DNA from: Mesorhabditis belari
Taxonomy: Eukaryota; Nematoda; Chromadorea; Rhabditida; Rhabditidae
Assembly: GCA_958450365.1 (NCBI GenBank)
Contig: CAUEEP010000389.1
Coordinates: 1-64,000, forward strand
Length of the DNA: 64,000 bases
Reading direction: 5' to 3'
Both the position numbers and the translations under genes were made by a program. A model generated the notes under the pieces. The model saw only the letters and a program-made list of their open reading frames with translations, did no database searches and was not told where the DNA came from. This document shows, piece after piece, positions 11,556 to 23,229 of the stretch; position 1 is the first letter of the stretch, and each line of letters begins with the position of its first letter.

Positions 11556-14500
11556 ACGTTGATTTGAGCAGAGAAAGAACGTTGATCGATGCCGAGGGAT
11601 GAATTTTGGTTTTAGCGTGATCTCGGTCCCCCACGCACCTGTGGGGGACCGAACACCTGAGGATATGCGATCCAATGAAGAAAGATTAAAAAGAAAGAAC
11701 CCCCAACCCGGGAAGGCAAAGCCCCCAAGCGGAAGAGTGTGGGAGCCCGGCTAAAAGAAGAAACACGGAACCTGATTCCGAAAAAAGATCAAAGCCGCCC
11801 ACCCCGCCAAAAGAAAATAGCCGAGCCGACCCCAGCGCAGCGCGTAGGACAACACAAGAAGAAGACAACTCCACGCCTCGCTCCAACTCGTCAAGAAGAA
11901 GAAGAAGAAGAAGAACCCAGCCCACCAACGACTACAGCCCCGAAGATGAATCCGACGTGTCGCCCTCTCGTCGCCCCCGAGCCAACCGAGCTCCCCCTGG
12001 GTCCGCGCAGCCGCCATCGGCGCCGCATGTGTTGCCGCCGCTCTCGCCGCCGCCGCCAGGAACAGGACAACCGGGAACGCTCAGCAACGACGATGACGAC
12101 ACCGACGACTACCCACTCGACCTGCCACACCTCGACACCAACTACCAATGCCGTCTCTGCAGCAAGAAGCCGTATGTGATGCAAGGAGGACTCACCCGAC
12201 ACCTGCGCGACGTCCACCGGAGGAAGATCATCTTCCGCTGCCGTGGATGTCGTCGCCTCTTCACGACCGCCAAGGAATGCAATCGCCATCAGAAGAAGTG
12301 CGCAGTGCCAGCAGCCCCCGGGCCAGTACTGACAGCTCAGCCAGCGCAGGCGCCAATCGTGCTACCACGTGCGCAGGTGCCAATCGTGCCACCACGTGAG
12401 TCTGTGTCTGAGCCTGTCTTGTCCGTGCCGCCAACACCGATGCTGACACACGCCTCTTCGTCGCTTCCTAGTCCTCCACATCCACACGCTTCTCCGCCGC
12501 TCTACAGACGTGCCCAACACCAAGCCGAATGGTGCCGCCGCATCGAAGCCGTCAACACCGAAGTCGAACTCGACGCCACACTCGCCGACCTGACCCGTGA
12601 AGTGAAGAAGAAGACCTGCCAAGCAGACGGTGAAAAAGCCCCCTCTCGACCACCTCCGCGTGCTCAAGGCCAACCCAACCGCCGAAAGCCGCCTCAGAGA
12701 CCAACCTACGACCCGAAAGACGCCGCGAGGATACAGAAGCTCTATCGATCTTCTCGTCCACGCGCCTTTCGGGAAGTGGTCGACGCTGATTCACCGTTTT
12801 GCGCCATCGACAAAGCTACACTCCATCAACACTTCACACAAGTCTTCGGCCCATCACTTCCACTCGTAGGACCAATGCCAGCCCTGGTGCCGCCACAAGT
12901 CACGCCAATCCCAGCCGACGAGGCCGACCCGTTCGCCACCGACTTCACCCCTGAAGAAGTGTGGAAACGCCTCGTCCGCTGCTCCAACACGGCTCCCGGC
13001 CCAGATGGCATTCGCTACGTGTCCTGGAAGAAGTTCGACATCGGTGCTCACATCCTCTCAACGCTCTTCAACACCATCCACCGACTTCGATGTGTACCGG
13101 CCACCTGGAACGAATCTGCGACGATCCTCATCCACAAGAAAGGAGACAAGACGGACGTTGGCAACTGGAGGCCCATCACCCTCTCTAACACGATTGCCAA
13201 GACCTACGCCTCATGCCTCTCCGCCCGTCTTGGATCCTGGGCAGCCCGCCACCAACGTGTCTCATCGTCGCAGAAAGGCTTCATGGCGGTCGACGGATGC
13301 GCCGAGCACAACTTCACACTCCAGACGGTGATCAATGACGCCCGAAGGACTCGCCAAACCGTAGCCATCTCGTGGCTGGACCTCACCAATGCCTTCGGCT
13401 CCGTCCCACACGAGATGCTCTTCGAGTCACTGAAGTTTGCTGGCCTCCACGACAACTCCATCGAGACGGTGAAGCGACTCTACTCCAACGCCTCCACCAC
13501 GATCAGGAGCTCCGACGGACCAACCGATGCCATCCGAATCCAAGCCGGGGGTGAAACAAGGGTGCCCACTCAGCCCCATTGTTTTCAACCTGGCCCTCGA
13601 ACCGATGCTCCGTGCCCTACACGACCAACAGTGTGGGTACCAACTCAACGGACAACACATCGACGTACTCGCGTACGCCGATGACATCGCCCTCGTCGCC
13701 AAAAGCTCGGTTCGCCTACACGACATGCTCGATATGGTCACCACCGTCGCCTCCTGGTCTGGACTCGCCTTCAACGCCAAGAAGTGTGCTTCACTCGTCA
13801 TCGATGGTCGCCAACACACCGCCCTTCCAGTGCCATTCAACATCCAAGCCAAGCCAATGGTCATGCTCAAAGAAGACGACACCTACGAACACCTCGGAGT
13901 ACCCACGGGATACCACCGCGCCCCATCCGCCGAACTTGCCCTGCAGAAGATGACAAACCACATCGAGTCAATCGACAAATCTCTTCTTGCACCATGGCAG
14001 AAAGCTGATGCGGTCAACACGTTCGTACTCCCATGCCTCTCCTTCCATCTGAAGAACGGTGTCGTCCCAAAGGAGCCTCTGACCGAATTCGACAACAAGC
14101 TGAAGGCTCTCGGCAAGAAGTGGCTCAATCTCCCGTCACGTGGCAGTCCCGAAGTGGTCTACCTCTCCAACCAGATGGGTGGACTCGGCTTCCTTCAAAT
14201 GAACCCGCTCGCTGATGTGTTCCAACTCGTCCACGCCCTCCGCCTGCTCTCCACGGCCAACATGCAGCCCATCGCCTATCCACAGCTCCGAGACGTGGTC
14301 AAGAAGAAGCTCCGTCGTGCCGCCTCCAACGAAGAACTTGCCGACTACCTCAATGGCCGACTCGATGGAGACTTTGCCCGAGCTTCTTCCGACCTCTCTT
14401 CGATGTGGTCTCGTCTCCGAGTGGCTACCCGTAGCCTCCACAAGTTCATGGCTGTGCGATGGGTGTGGTTCGTCGACCAACTCACGCTCCAACTGAACGG

Positions 14501-15730
14501 CTCCAACATCCCACCACGAACCGTCGAAACGACTCTCCGAAGTGCCATCCGCGACTACCATCTCCGCCAACTTCTCGCAAAGCCGGATCAAGGGAAGGTC
14601 TACACCGTCACCACGCTCTCCACTTCTTCCAACCACTTCATGCGTGACGGCTCCTTCACCCGCTTCGCTGACTGGCGCTTCATTCACCGTGCCCGACTCG
14701 ACTGCGTGCCACTCAACGGGACTCGACGCTTCGGTCCAGGCGACAGACGGTGCCGACGATGTGCTCATCCAAACGAAACTCTGCCCCATGTGCTGTGCCA
14801 CTGCAACCCGCACATGGTTGCAATCACCCGCCGACACAATGCCATCGTCGACCGTCTCGTCAAAGCCCTCAAGCCGCCAGTCACAAGCCAAGTCCGACTC
14901 AACCAACACGTGCCCAACTTCGATGCGAAATTCCGGCCCGACATCTTGATCATCGACTCAACCTTCAAGACGGTGCAACTCATCGACGTCACGATGCCAT
15001 TCGAGAACCGACCCGAAGCCTTCCAAGCCGCCCGCCAAGAAAAACAACGCAAGTACCAAACGATCGCCCAACACTTCGAAGCTCTCGGCTACTCGGTGAT
15101 CCTCGACGCTTTCGTGGTCGGCCCGCTCGGTGGATGGGATCTCGCCAACGACGAACTCCTCAAGAAGCTTGGTGTCTCTTCCCGCTACGCACGTCTCATG
15201 AAGAAGCTGATGGTGTCGGATGCCGTGAAATGGAGCCGGGACATCTACGTCGAACACATCACTGGAGCCCGCCAATACGACCCTTGAGTTCTTAGTCTTC
15301 TCTTCTTTCTTGCTTTCTTGTTGTCCTTCTCTTTTGTCTCCTCCTAGCCAAAATCATCCCTATCTTGCCTTGCGATCAAATATCTGTGATAATGCATCTC
15401 ACATATCTCTCATATCTAACTTTCGTTCTGACTTTCACTTAGTCTTGTGTTTTCTTATAGGTTCATAACATTTATTGCTTTCTGCTCTAATGTTCTATAT
15501 TCTACTCAACATTTCTATCTGTGCATACCTCTTCTCATGGTTTCCCTAATTCACTAGGCCCATCTACTATTCCTTATTCAACCCGTTCTGTGTTTGCATA
15601 TACCCTATGTTTTCTTAAATGTGGGTTCATACATTTCCTGTATTTTAATCCGTTGTGATAGACCGGCTGGGGTTTTGTACCATGCCCATCATGCACTGAA
15701 ATAAACTTAATCTGTTCTTATCGGCTTAAT
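11556..15730 (+). mobile_element. Family-1 non-LTR retrotransposon, full length
   Basis: From ACGTTGATTTGAGCAG after the target copy to TGCACTGAAATAAACTTAA, then the target duplication (15712-15730). The layout is a 33-nt leader, one long ORF and a ~420-nt AT-rich 3' UTR (15288-15711) with the shared terminal motif GACCGGCTGGGGTTTTGTACC. All parts of the family are present, but the ORF is frameshifted. Directly followed by a near-identical second copy. Confidence 0.88.
11589..15287 (+). pseudogene. Family-1 ORF (zinc finger-RT-endonuclease), frameshifted
   Basis: ATG at 11589 aligns with the intact start at 27646. Extra bases near 11594 (GAGGGATG) and 11690 break the N-terminus. A fifth G near 13547 (GCCGGGGGTG against GCCGGGGTG) shifts frame inside RT motif B. 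Read across the breaks, it has two zinc fingers, motif A LDLTNAFG, AYADDIAL, the CRRCAHPNETLPHVLCHC knuckle and endonuclease RPDILIID...DVTMPFENR, ending KWSRDIYVEHITG. The same extra G in the neighbouring copy (17721) points to common descent. Confidence 0.85.
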
Positions 15731-18700
15731 ACGTTGATTTGAGCAGAGAAAGAACGTTGATCGATGCCGAGGATGAATTTTGGTTTTAGCGTGATCTCGG
15801 TCCCCCACGCACCTGTGGGGGACCGAACACCTGAGGATATGCGATCCAATGAAGAAAGATTAAAAGAAAGAACCCCCAACCCGGGAAGGCAAAGCCCCCA
15901 AGCGGAAGAGTGTGGGAGCCCGGCTAAAAGAAGAAACACGGAACCTGATTCCGAAAAAAGATCAAAGCCGCCCACCCCGCCAAAAGAAAATAGCCGAGCC
16001 GACCCCAGCGCAGCGCGTAGGACAACACAAGAAGAAGACAACTCCACGCCTCGCTCCAACTCGTCAAGAAGAAGAAGAAGAAGAAGAACCCAGCCCACCA
16101 ACGACTACAGCCCCGAAGATGAATCCGACGTGTCGCCCTCTCGTCGCCCCCGAGCCAACCGAGCTCCCCCTGGGTCCGCGCAGCCGCCATCGGCGCCGCA
16201 TGTGTTGCCGCCGCTCTCGCCGCCGCCGCCAGGAACAGGACAACCGGGAACGCTCAGCAACGACGATGACGACACCGACGACTACCCACTCGACCTGCCA
16301 CACCTCGACACCAACTACCAATGCCGTCTCTGCAGCAAGAAGCCGTATGTGATGCAAGGAGGACTCACCCGACACCTGCGCGACGTCCACCGGAGGAAGA
16401 TCATCTTCCGCTGCCGTGGATGTCGTCGCCTCTTCACGACCGCCAAGGAATGCAATCGCCATCAGAAGAAGTGCGCAGTGCCAGCAGCCCCCGGGCCAGT
16501 ACTGACAGCTCAGCCAGCGCAGGCGCCAATCGTGCTACCACGTGCGCAGGTGCCAATCGTGCCACCACGTGAGTCTGTGTCTGAGCCTGTCTTGTCCGTG
16601 CCGCCAACACCGATGCTGACACACGCCTCTTCGTCGCTTCCCTAGTCCTCCACATCCACACGCTTCTCCGCCGCTCTACAGACGTGCCCAACACCAAGCC
16701 GAATGGTGCCGCCGCATCGAAGCCGTCAACACCGAAGTCGAACTCGACGCCACACTCGCCGACCTGACCCGTGAAGTGAAGAAGAAGACCTGCCAAGCAG
16801 ACGGTGAAAAAGCCCCCTCTCGACCACCTCCGCGTGCTCAAGGCCAACCCAACCGCCGAAAGCCGCCTCAGAGACCAACCTACGACCCGAAAGACGCCGC
16901 GAGGATACAGAAGCTCTATCGATCTTCTCGTCCACGCGCCTTTCGGGAAGTGGTCGACGCTGATTCACCGTTTTGCGCCATCGACAAAGCTACACTCCAT
17001 CAACACTTCACACAAGTCTTCGGCCCATCACTTCCACTCGTAGGACCAATGCCAGCCCTGGTGCCGCCACAAGTCACGCCAATCCCAGCCGACGAGGCCG
17101 ACCCGTTCGCCACCGACTTCACCCCTGAAGAAGTGTGGAAACGCCTCGTCCGCTGCTCCAACACGGCTCCCGGCCCAGATGGCATTCGCTACGTGTCCTG
17201 GAAGAAGTTCGACATCGGTGCTCACATCCTCTCAACGCTCTTCAACACCATCCACCGACTTCGATGTGTACCGGCCACCTGGAACGAATCTGCGACGATC
17301 CTCATCCACAAGAAAGGAGACAAGACGGACGTTGGCAACTGGAGGCCCATCACCCTCTCTAACACGATTGCCAAGACCTACGCCTCATGCCTCTCCGCCC
17401 GTCTTGGATCCTGGGCAGCCCGCCACCAACGTGTCTCATCGTCGCAGAAAGGCTTCATGGCGGTCGACGGATGCGCCGAGCACAACTTCACACTCCAGAC
17501 GGTGATCAATGACGCCCGAAGGACTCGCCAAACCGTAGCCATCTCGTGGCTGGACCTCACCAATGCCTTCGGCTCCGTCCCACACGAGATGCTCTTCGAG
17601 TCACTGAAGTTTGCTGGCCTCCACGACAACTCCATCGAGACGGTGAAGCGACTCTACTCCAACGCCTCCACCACGATCAGGAGCTCCGACGGACCAACCG
17701 ATGCCATCCGAATCCAAGCCGGGGGTGAAACAAGGGTGCCCACTCAGCCCCATTGTTTTCAACCTGGCCCTCGAACCGATGCTCCGTGCCCTACACGACC
17801 AACAGTGTGGGTACCAACTCAACGGACAACACATCGACGTACTCGCGTACGCCGATGACATCGCCCTCGTCGCCAAAAGCTCGGTTCGCCTACACGACAT
17901 GCTCGATATGGTCACCACCGTCGCCTCCTGGTCTGGACTCGCCTTCAACGCCAAGAAGTGTGCTTCACTCGTCATCGATGGTCGCCAACACACCGCCCTT
18001 CCAGTGCCATTCAACATCCAAGCCAAGCCAATGGTCATGCTCAAAGAAGACGACACCTACGAACACCTCGGAGTACCCACGGGATACCACCGCGCCCCAT
18101 CCGCCGAACTTGCCCTGCAGAAGATGACAAACCACATCGAGTCAATCGACAAATCTCTTCTTGCACCATGGCAGAAAGCTGATGCGGTCAACACGTTCGT
18201 ACTCCCATGCCTCTCCTTCCATCTGAAGAACGGTGTCGTCCCAAAGGAGCCTCTGACCGAATTCGACAACAAGCTGAAGGCTCTCGGCAAGAAGTGGCTC
18301 AATCTCCCGTCACGTGGCAGTCCCGAAGTGGTCTACCTCTCCAACCAGATGGGTGGACTCGGCTTCCTTCAAATGAACCCGCTCGCTGATGTGTTCCAAC
18401 TCGTCCACGCCCTCCGCCTGCTCTCCACGGCCAACATGCAGCCCATCGCCTATCCACAGCTCCGAGACGTGGTCAAGAAGAAGCTCCGTCGTGCCGCCTC
18501 CAACGAAGAACTTGCCGACTACCTCAATGGCCGACTCGATGGAGACTTTGCCCGAGCTTCTTCCGACCTCTCTTCGATGTGGTCTCGTCTCCGAGTGGCT
18601 ACCCGTAGCCTCCACAAGTTCATGGCTGTGCGATGGGTGTGGTTCGTCGACCAACTCACGCTCCAACTGAACGGCTCCAACATCCCACCACGAACCGTCG

Positions 18701-19894
18701 AAACGACTCTCCGAAGTGCCATCCGCGACTACCATCTCCGCCAACTTCTCGCAAAGCCGGATCAAGGGAAGGTCTACACCGTCACCACGCTCTCCACTTC
18801 TTCCAACCACTTCATGCGTGACGGCTCCTTCACCCGCTTCGCTGACTGGCGCTTCATTCACCGTGCCCGACTCGACTGCGTGCCACTCAACGGGACTCGA
18901 CGCTTCGGTCCAGGCGACAGACGGTGCCGACGATGTGCTCATCCAAACGAAACTCTGCCCCATGTGCTGTGCCACTGCAACCCGCACATGGTTGCAATCA
19001 CCCGCCGACACAATGCCATCGTCGACCGTCTCGTCAAAGCCCTCAAGCCGCCAGTCACAAGCCAAGTCCGACTCGTGCCCAACTTCGATGCGAAATTCCG
19101 GCCCGACATCTTGATCATCGACTCAACCTTCAAGACGGTGCAACTCATCGACGTCACGATGCCATTCGAGAACCGACCCGAAGCCTTCCAAGCCGCCCGC
19201 CAAGAAAAACAACGCAAGTACCAAACGATCGCCCAACACTTCGAAGCTCTCGGCTACTCGGTGATCCTCGACGCTTTCGTGGTCGGCCCGCTCGGTGGAT
19301 GGGATCTCGCCAACGACGAACTCCTCAAGAAGCTTGGTGTCTCTTCCCGCTACGCACGTCTCATGAAGAAGCTGATGGTGTCGGATGCCGTGAAATGGAG
19401 CCGGGACATCTACGTCGAACACATCACTGGAGCCCGCCAATACGACCCTTGAGTTCTTAGTCTTCTCTTCTTTCTTGCTTTCTTGTTGTCCTTCTCTTTT
19501 GTCTCCTCCTAGCCAAAATCATCCCTATCTTGCCTTGCGATCAAATATCTGTGATAATGCATCTCACATATCTCTCATATCTAACTTTCGTTCTGACTTT
19601 CACTTAGTCTTGTGTTTTCTTATAGGTTCATAACATTTATTGCTTTCTGCTCTAATGTTCTATATTCTACTCAACATTTCTATCTGTGCATACCTCTTCT
19701 CATGGTTTCCTAATTCACTAGGCCCATCTACTATTCCTTATTCAACCCGTTCTGTGTTTGCATATACCCTATGTTTTCTTAAATGTGGGTTCATACATTT
19801 CCTGTATTTTAATCCGTTGTGATAGACCGGCTGGGGTTTTGTACCATGCCCATCATGCACTGAAATAAACTTAATCTGTTCTTATCGGCTTAAT
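15731..19894 (+). mobile_element. Family-1 non-LTR retrotransposon, second tandem copy
   Basis: Almost identical to 11556-15730 over its whole length, including the 3' UTR. Differences seen are a C insertion near 16640, a 9-nt loss near 19075 (AACCAACAC absent), one fewer C near 19710, and absence of the two 5' extra bases of the first copy. The target duplication is at 19876-19894, then U2 nt 58. Confidence 0.88.
15764..19452 (+). pseudogene. Family-1 ORF, second copy, frameshifted
   Basis: The start MPRMNFGFSVISVPHAP is in frame through both zinc fingers to about 16640, where an extra C (CTTCCCTAG) stops it. The frame resumes from about 16776 through motif A to 17720, where the shared fifth G breaks RT motif B. 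A third open stretch runs from 17730 to 19452 with AYADDIAL, knuckle and endonuclease. A 9-nt in-frame deletion removes three residues (about NQH) before the endonuclease motif. Confidence 0.85.
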
Positions 19895-20025
19895 CTCCGG
19901 TACGAGTTCTATTGAACTCATCGAGATTAATCAATTTTTGGAACGGGTACGGTTTGTAGAAGCTTGCTTCTCGCCGTACAGCGTCGGCCCGCTATTGCAC
20001 TTACCGGCGGGATCGGCGCACACCC
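19895..20025 (+). pseudogene. U2 snRNA 3' part after insertion
   Basis: U2 nt 58 to the end, sequence-intact (Sm site CAATTTTTGGAACGG, stems III and IV) but separated from its 5' third by 10.6 kb of retrotransposons. Confidence 0.85.
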
Positions 20026-20143
20026 CCAGTGATGGGGGAACAAAATAAAGAACGAAAAACAAAGCGCAAAGCGACAGTCTTCCTTTATTTTATCGAAACC
20101 TACAAGCAAACCATCATCTTTACTCTACCGGCGAAAAGCAAAA

Positions 20144-20262
20144 AGCTTACGACACTCGGGATTCCCAAGCCGTCTCCGATCCAAGTACTAACCGAGCCCA
20201 ACGTTGCTTAACTTGGCAGATCGGACGGGATGCCGTGTTTTCAACGTGGTATGGTCGTAAGC
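20144..20262 (-). rRNA. 5S rRNA
   Basis: 119 nt, identical to the copy at 21685-21803 as far as read. The run of T after the 3' end on the minus strand (AAAAAG on plus) is the Pol III terminator. Confidence 0.93.
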
Positions 20263-20507
20263 GAGTGCTGGGCGGTGAAAGACGGTTGAAATAGTTGAAA
20301 GGAAAGAAAGGAAAGAAAGAAGAAAGGAAAGAAAGGAAAGAAAGAAAGAAAGGAAAGAAAGAAAGAAAGAAAGAGAGAGAAAGCTATCCTTTATCACCGA
20401 AGAGACGCGAGACGACGCGACTGTGTGCACCTTTTGTGTGTCTCGTAGGAAAAAGCGGCTGCTGGCCTACGACCTCTACACATAGCGCCACAGAGATCTC
20501 CCACTTC

Positions 20508-20605
20508 GGTTTAATTACCCAAGTTTGAGGTTAGCATTAACCCCAAGACCTTGTAAAAGTGTCTTGATAAAATTTTGGAACGCATCCCCGTCAAGGGGAT
20601 GCACA
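20508..20605 (+). ncRNA. SL1 spliced-leader RNA
   Basis: Leader, GT donor, Sm site AATTTTGGAACG and 3' stem CATCCCCGTCAAGGGGATG are all intact. Confidence 0.94.
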
Positions 20606-21378
20606 AAGGGAATGCGAAAGTTGAGAGTGAAGTGGAAAGGCTTTCGTGCTGTTCGTTTCATTTTGTCATCAAGTCGGTTCGTTCGATTCATTTTTAATCA
20701 TTTACGGTAATCAATGAGTGGCGAAGAAGCGCAGGGGGTTTTCTTCCCCTTCAAACTACCGTATAGTAGCCATTAATAGCCATTATACCGTACCTACATT
20801 TTTATACCGTACGTACATTGTTACCCAAAAAAATGAGCGTTTTTTCGGCGCGAGGGCCACTGATTCACTTTCAGTGAATCAGTGGGTGCAAACTCTTCCA
20901 CTATATGGTGGAAAAATTTTGAAAAATAGGTCTTGTTGTAGTGGTGAAATTGAGTCGAAATTGATCAAAATTGAAATTCATCAAATGCGAAAACTCCAAC
21001 AAGAATCATCGAAATACATTGATTACGAACTTTCAAACAATGCAGTGAATTTAAAGGATGTTCTTTAAAGGAAGTGCTGTTACTTTTCGTTTGAATAATT
21101 TATCAGAAGACGAAACACAGCGATTTGTAATTATGGGAAACAAGGGATGTGACGCTACAAAATTGACGTTGATGTTGCCTGATAGTCAAAATAAAAGCCA
21201 ATCTCCGTACAACCATCAAATTACACATTCTTGCGGTATCGAAAGGGAATCACAACCATCAAATTGGTGAAATTGACGAAAAAAACACTCAACCACGCGC
21301 GTTCTTTGTGCGCGTCGCGACTCGGCCTCTTTCTGGGATCCCTGCCCAATAGATACCGCTCCCTTTCTCTCGTTCTGT

Positions 21379-21566
21379 ATCGCTTCTGGCCTCTGGCTAA
21401 GATCAATGTGTAGTATCTGTTCTTATCGGCTTAATCTCCGGTACGAGTTCTATTGAACTCATCGAGATTAATCAATTTTTGGAACGGGTACGGTTTGTAG
21501 AAGCTTGCTTCTCGCCGTACAGCGTCGGCCCGCTATTGCACTTACCGGCGGGATCGGCGCACACCC
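21379..21566 (+). ncRNA. U2 snRNA (representative intact copy)
   Basis: U2 is the spliceosomal RNA that pairs with the intron branch site. Visible here: 5' end ATCGCTTCTGGCCTCTGGCT, the branch-site-pairing GTGTAGTATC (nt 30-39), stem IIa region, Sm site CAATTTTTGGA, stem-loop III around GAAGCTTGCTTC and stem-loop IV with the conserved TATTGCACTTACC. Length is about 188 nt, the usual size; the 3' end is set by analogy with other U2 RNAs and may be off by a few bases. Nucleotide 57 is the insertion site used by all retrotransposons in this window; this copy is uninterrupted. Probably transcribed by Pol II from the region upstream (21280-21378). Confidence 0.95.
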
Positions 21567-21579
21567 CCAGTGATGGGGG
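21564..21579 (+). terminator. GC hairpin just 3' of U2
   Basis: CCCCCAGTGATGGGGG can form a five-base-pair C/G stem with a six-base loop at the U2 3' end and is present in every unit (some units have one fewer C or G). Its position suggests a role in 3'-end formation; this is inferred. Confidence 0.4.
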
Positions 21580-21684
21580 AACAAAATAAAGAACGAAAAA
21601 CAAAGCGGAAAGCGACAGTCTTCCTTTATTTTATCGAAACCTACAAGCAAACCATCATCTTTACTCTACCGGCGAAAAGCAAAA

Positions 21685-21803
21685 AGCTTACGACACTCGG
21701 GATTCCCAAGCCGTCTCCGATCCAAGTACTAACCGAGCCCAACGTTGCTTAACTTGGCAGATCGGACGGGATGCCGTGTTTTCAACGTGGTATGGTCGTA
21801 AGC
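21685..21803 (-). rRNA. 5S rRNA (representative copy)
   Basis: Read on the minus strand it begins GCTTACGACCATACCACG, contains CATCCCGTCCGATCTG, AAGTTAAGCAACGTTG, GTTAGTACTTGGATCGGAGA and ends GTCGTAAGCT, the pattern of nematode 5S (119 nt). The internal Pol III control region lies in the middle third. A T run follows the 3' end. Its head-to-head placement with SL1 is the arrangement known from Caenorhabditis. Confidence 0.95.
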
Positions 21804-21837
21804 GAGTGCTGGGCGGTGAAAGACAGTTGAAATAGTT

Positions 21838-21924
21838 GAAAGGAAAGAAAGGAAAGAAAGGAAAGAAAGGAAAGAAAGGAAAGAAAGAAAGAAAGGAAAG
21901 AAAGAAAGAAAGAAGAGAGAGAAA
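21838..21924 (+). repeat. GGAAAGAAA purine microsatellite
   Basis: Purine-only tract of GGAAAGAAA repeats ending in GAGAGAGAAAG, between 5S and SL1. Equivalent tracts lie at 8185-8272, 20297-20383, 23383-23470, 24929-25012, 26470-26557, 38658-38745, 57081-57151, 58609-58697, 60155-60253, 61711-61799 and 63259-63347, with varying repeat number. Open frames reading KGKKGKKG or SFLSFLSF here are artefacts of the repeat. Confidence 0.9.
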
Positions 21925-22049
21925 GCTATCCTTTATCACCGAAGAGACGCGAGACGACGCGACTGTGTGCACCTTTTGTGTGTCTCGTAGGAAAAAGCGG
22001 CTGCTGGCCTACGACCTCTACACATAGCGCCACAGAGATCTCCCACTTC

Positions 22050-22148
22050 GGTTTAATTACCCAAGTTTGAGGTTAGCATTAACCCCAAGACCTTGTAAAA
22101 GTGTCTTGATAAAATTTTGGAACGCATCCCCCGTCAAGGGGATGCACA
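22050..22148 (+). ncRNA. SL1 spliced-leader RNA (representative copy)
   Basis: Donor of the 22-nt 5' exon that is trans-spliced to many nematode mRNAs. The leader runs 22050-22071 (GGTTTAATTACCC... to ...GTTTGAG), followed by the splice donor GTTAGC. Downstream are a second stem-loop (CAAGACCTTGTAAAAGTGTCTTG), the Sm site AATTTTGGAACG at about 22114-22125, and a C/G 3' stem. Length is about 98 nt. This copy has one extra C in the 3' stem (CATCCCCCGTC). No retrotransposon interrupts any SL1 leader in the window. Confidence 0.95.
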
Positions 22149-22399
22149 AAGGGAATGCGAAAGTTGAGAGTGAAGTGGAAAGGCTTTCGTGCTGTTCGTT
22201 TCATTTTGTCATCAAGTCGGTTCGTTCGATTCATTTTTAATCATTTACGGTAATCAATGAGTGGCGAAGAAGCGCAGGGGGTTTTCTTCCCCTTCAAACT
22301 ACCGTATAGTAGCCATTAATAGCCATTATACCGTACCTACATTTTTATACCGTACGTACATTGTTACCCAAAAAAATGAGCGTTTTTTCGGCGCGAGGG

Positions 22400-22428
22400 C
22401 CACTGATTCACTTTCAGTGAATCAGTGG
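22400..22428 (+). other. Perfect 12-bp hairpin in the spacer
   Basis: CCACTGATTCAC, a five-base loop TTTCA, then GTGAATCAGTGG. The same hairpin is in every unit (for example 20857-20885), including the otherwise diverged units. Function unknown: a structured transcript, a protein-binding palindrome or replication-related are all possible. Confidence 0.7.
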
Positions 22429-22815
22429 GTGCGAAACTCTTCCACTATATGGTGGAAAAAATTTTGAAAAATAGGTCTTGTTGTAGTGGTGAAATTGAGT
22501 CGAAATTGATCAAAATTGAAATTCATCAAATGCGAAAACTCCAACAAGAATCATCGAAATACATTGATTACGAACTTTCAAACAATGCAGTGAATTTAAA
22601 GGATGTTCTTTAAAGGAAGTGCTGTTACTTTTCGTTTGAATAATTTATCAGAAGACGAAACACAGCGATTTGTAATTATGGGAAACAAGGGATGTGACGC
22701 TACAAAATTGACGTTGATGTTGCCTGATAGTCAAAATAAAAGCCAATCTCCGTACAACCATCAAATTACACATTCTTGCGGTATCGAAAGGGAATCACAA
22801 CCATCAAATTGGTGA
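22425..22815 (+). other. Two overlapping spacer frames of doubtful coding value
   Basis: A 62-codon frame (22425-22613, containing MRKLQQESSKYIDYELSNNA) overlaps a 70-codon frame in another register (22603-22815, containing LSEDETQRFVIMGNKGCDA). Together they read like one ancestral protein broken by a frameshift, with plausible amino-acid composition. I do not recognise a family. They recur in all clean spacers, but array homogenisation alone would preserve them, so conservation is not evidence for translation. May be a fossil gene piece. Confidence 0.2.
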
Positions 22816-22923
22816 AATTGACGAAAAAAACACTCAACCACGCGCGTTCTTTGTGCGCGTCGCGACTCGGCCTCTTTCTGGGATCCCTGCCCAATAGATA
22901 CCGCTCCCTTTCTCTCGTTCTGT

Positions 22924-23111
22924 ATCGCTTCTGGCCTCTGGCTAAGATCAATGTGTAGTATCTGTTCTTATCGGCTTAATCTCCGGTACGAGTTCTATTG
23001 AACTCATCGAGATTAATCAATTTTTGGAACGGGTACGGTTTGTAGAAGCTTGCTTCTCGCCGTACAGCGTCGGCCCGCTATTGCACTTACCGGCGGGATC
23101 GGCGCACACCC
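22924..23111 (+). ncRNA. U2 snRNA
   Basis: Complete 188-nt copy with the GAAGCTTGCTTC form of loop III; no change seen relative to 21379. Confidence 0.94.
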
Positions 23112-23229
23112 CCAGTGATGGGGAACAAAATAAAGAACGAAAAACAAAGCGCAAAGCGACAGTCTTCCTTTATTTTATCGAAACCTACAAGCAAACCATC
23201 ATCTTTACTCTACCGGCGAAAAGCAAAAA

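Noticed and set aside
14136..14909. Long minus-strand open frames opposite the retrotransposon ORFs (also 18310, 34541, 46834)
   Set aside because: Antisense shadows of GC-rich coding sequence; no recognisable domains, and they follow the sense frame copy by copy.
21280..21378. Common proximal promoter element upstream of U2 and SL1
   Set aside because: A loose match (AATAGATACCGC against ACATAGCGCC) was seen at slightly different distances; too weak to annotate.
20606..21378. Additional snRNA (U1, U4, U5, U6) or tRNA in the spacer
   Set aside because: None of the signature segments of these RNAs could be found on either strand.
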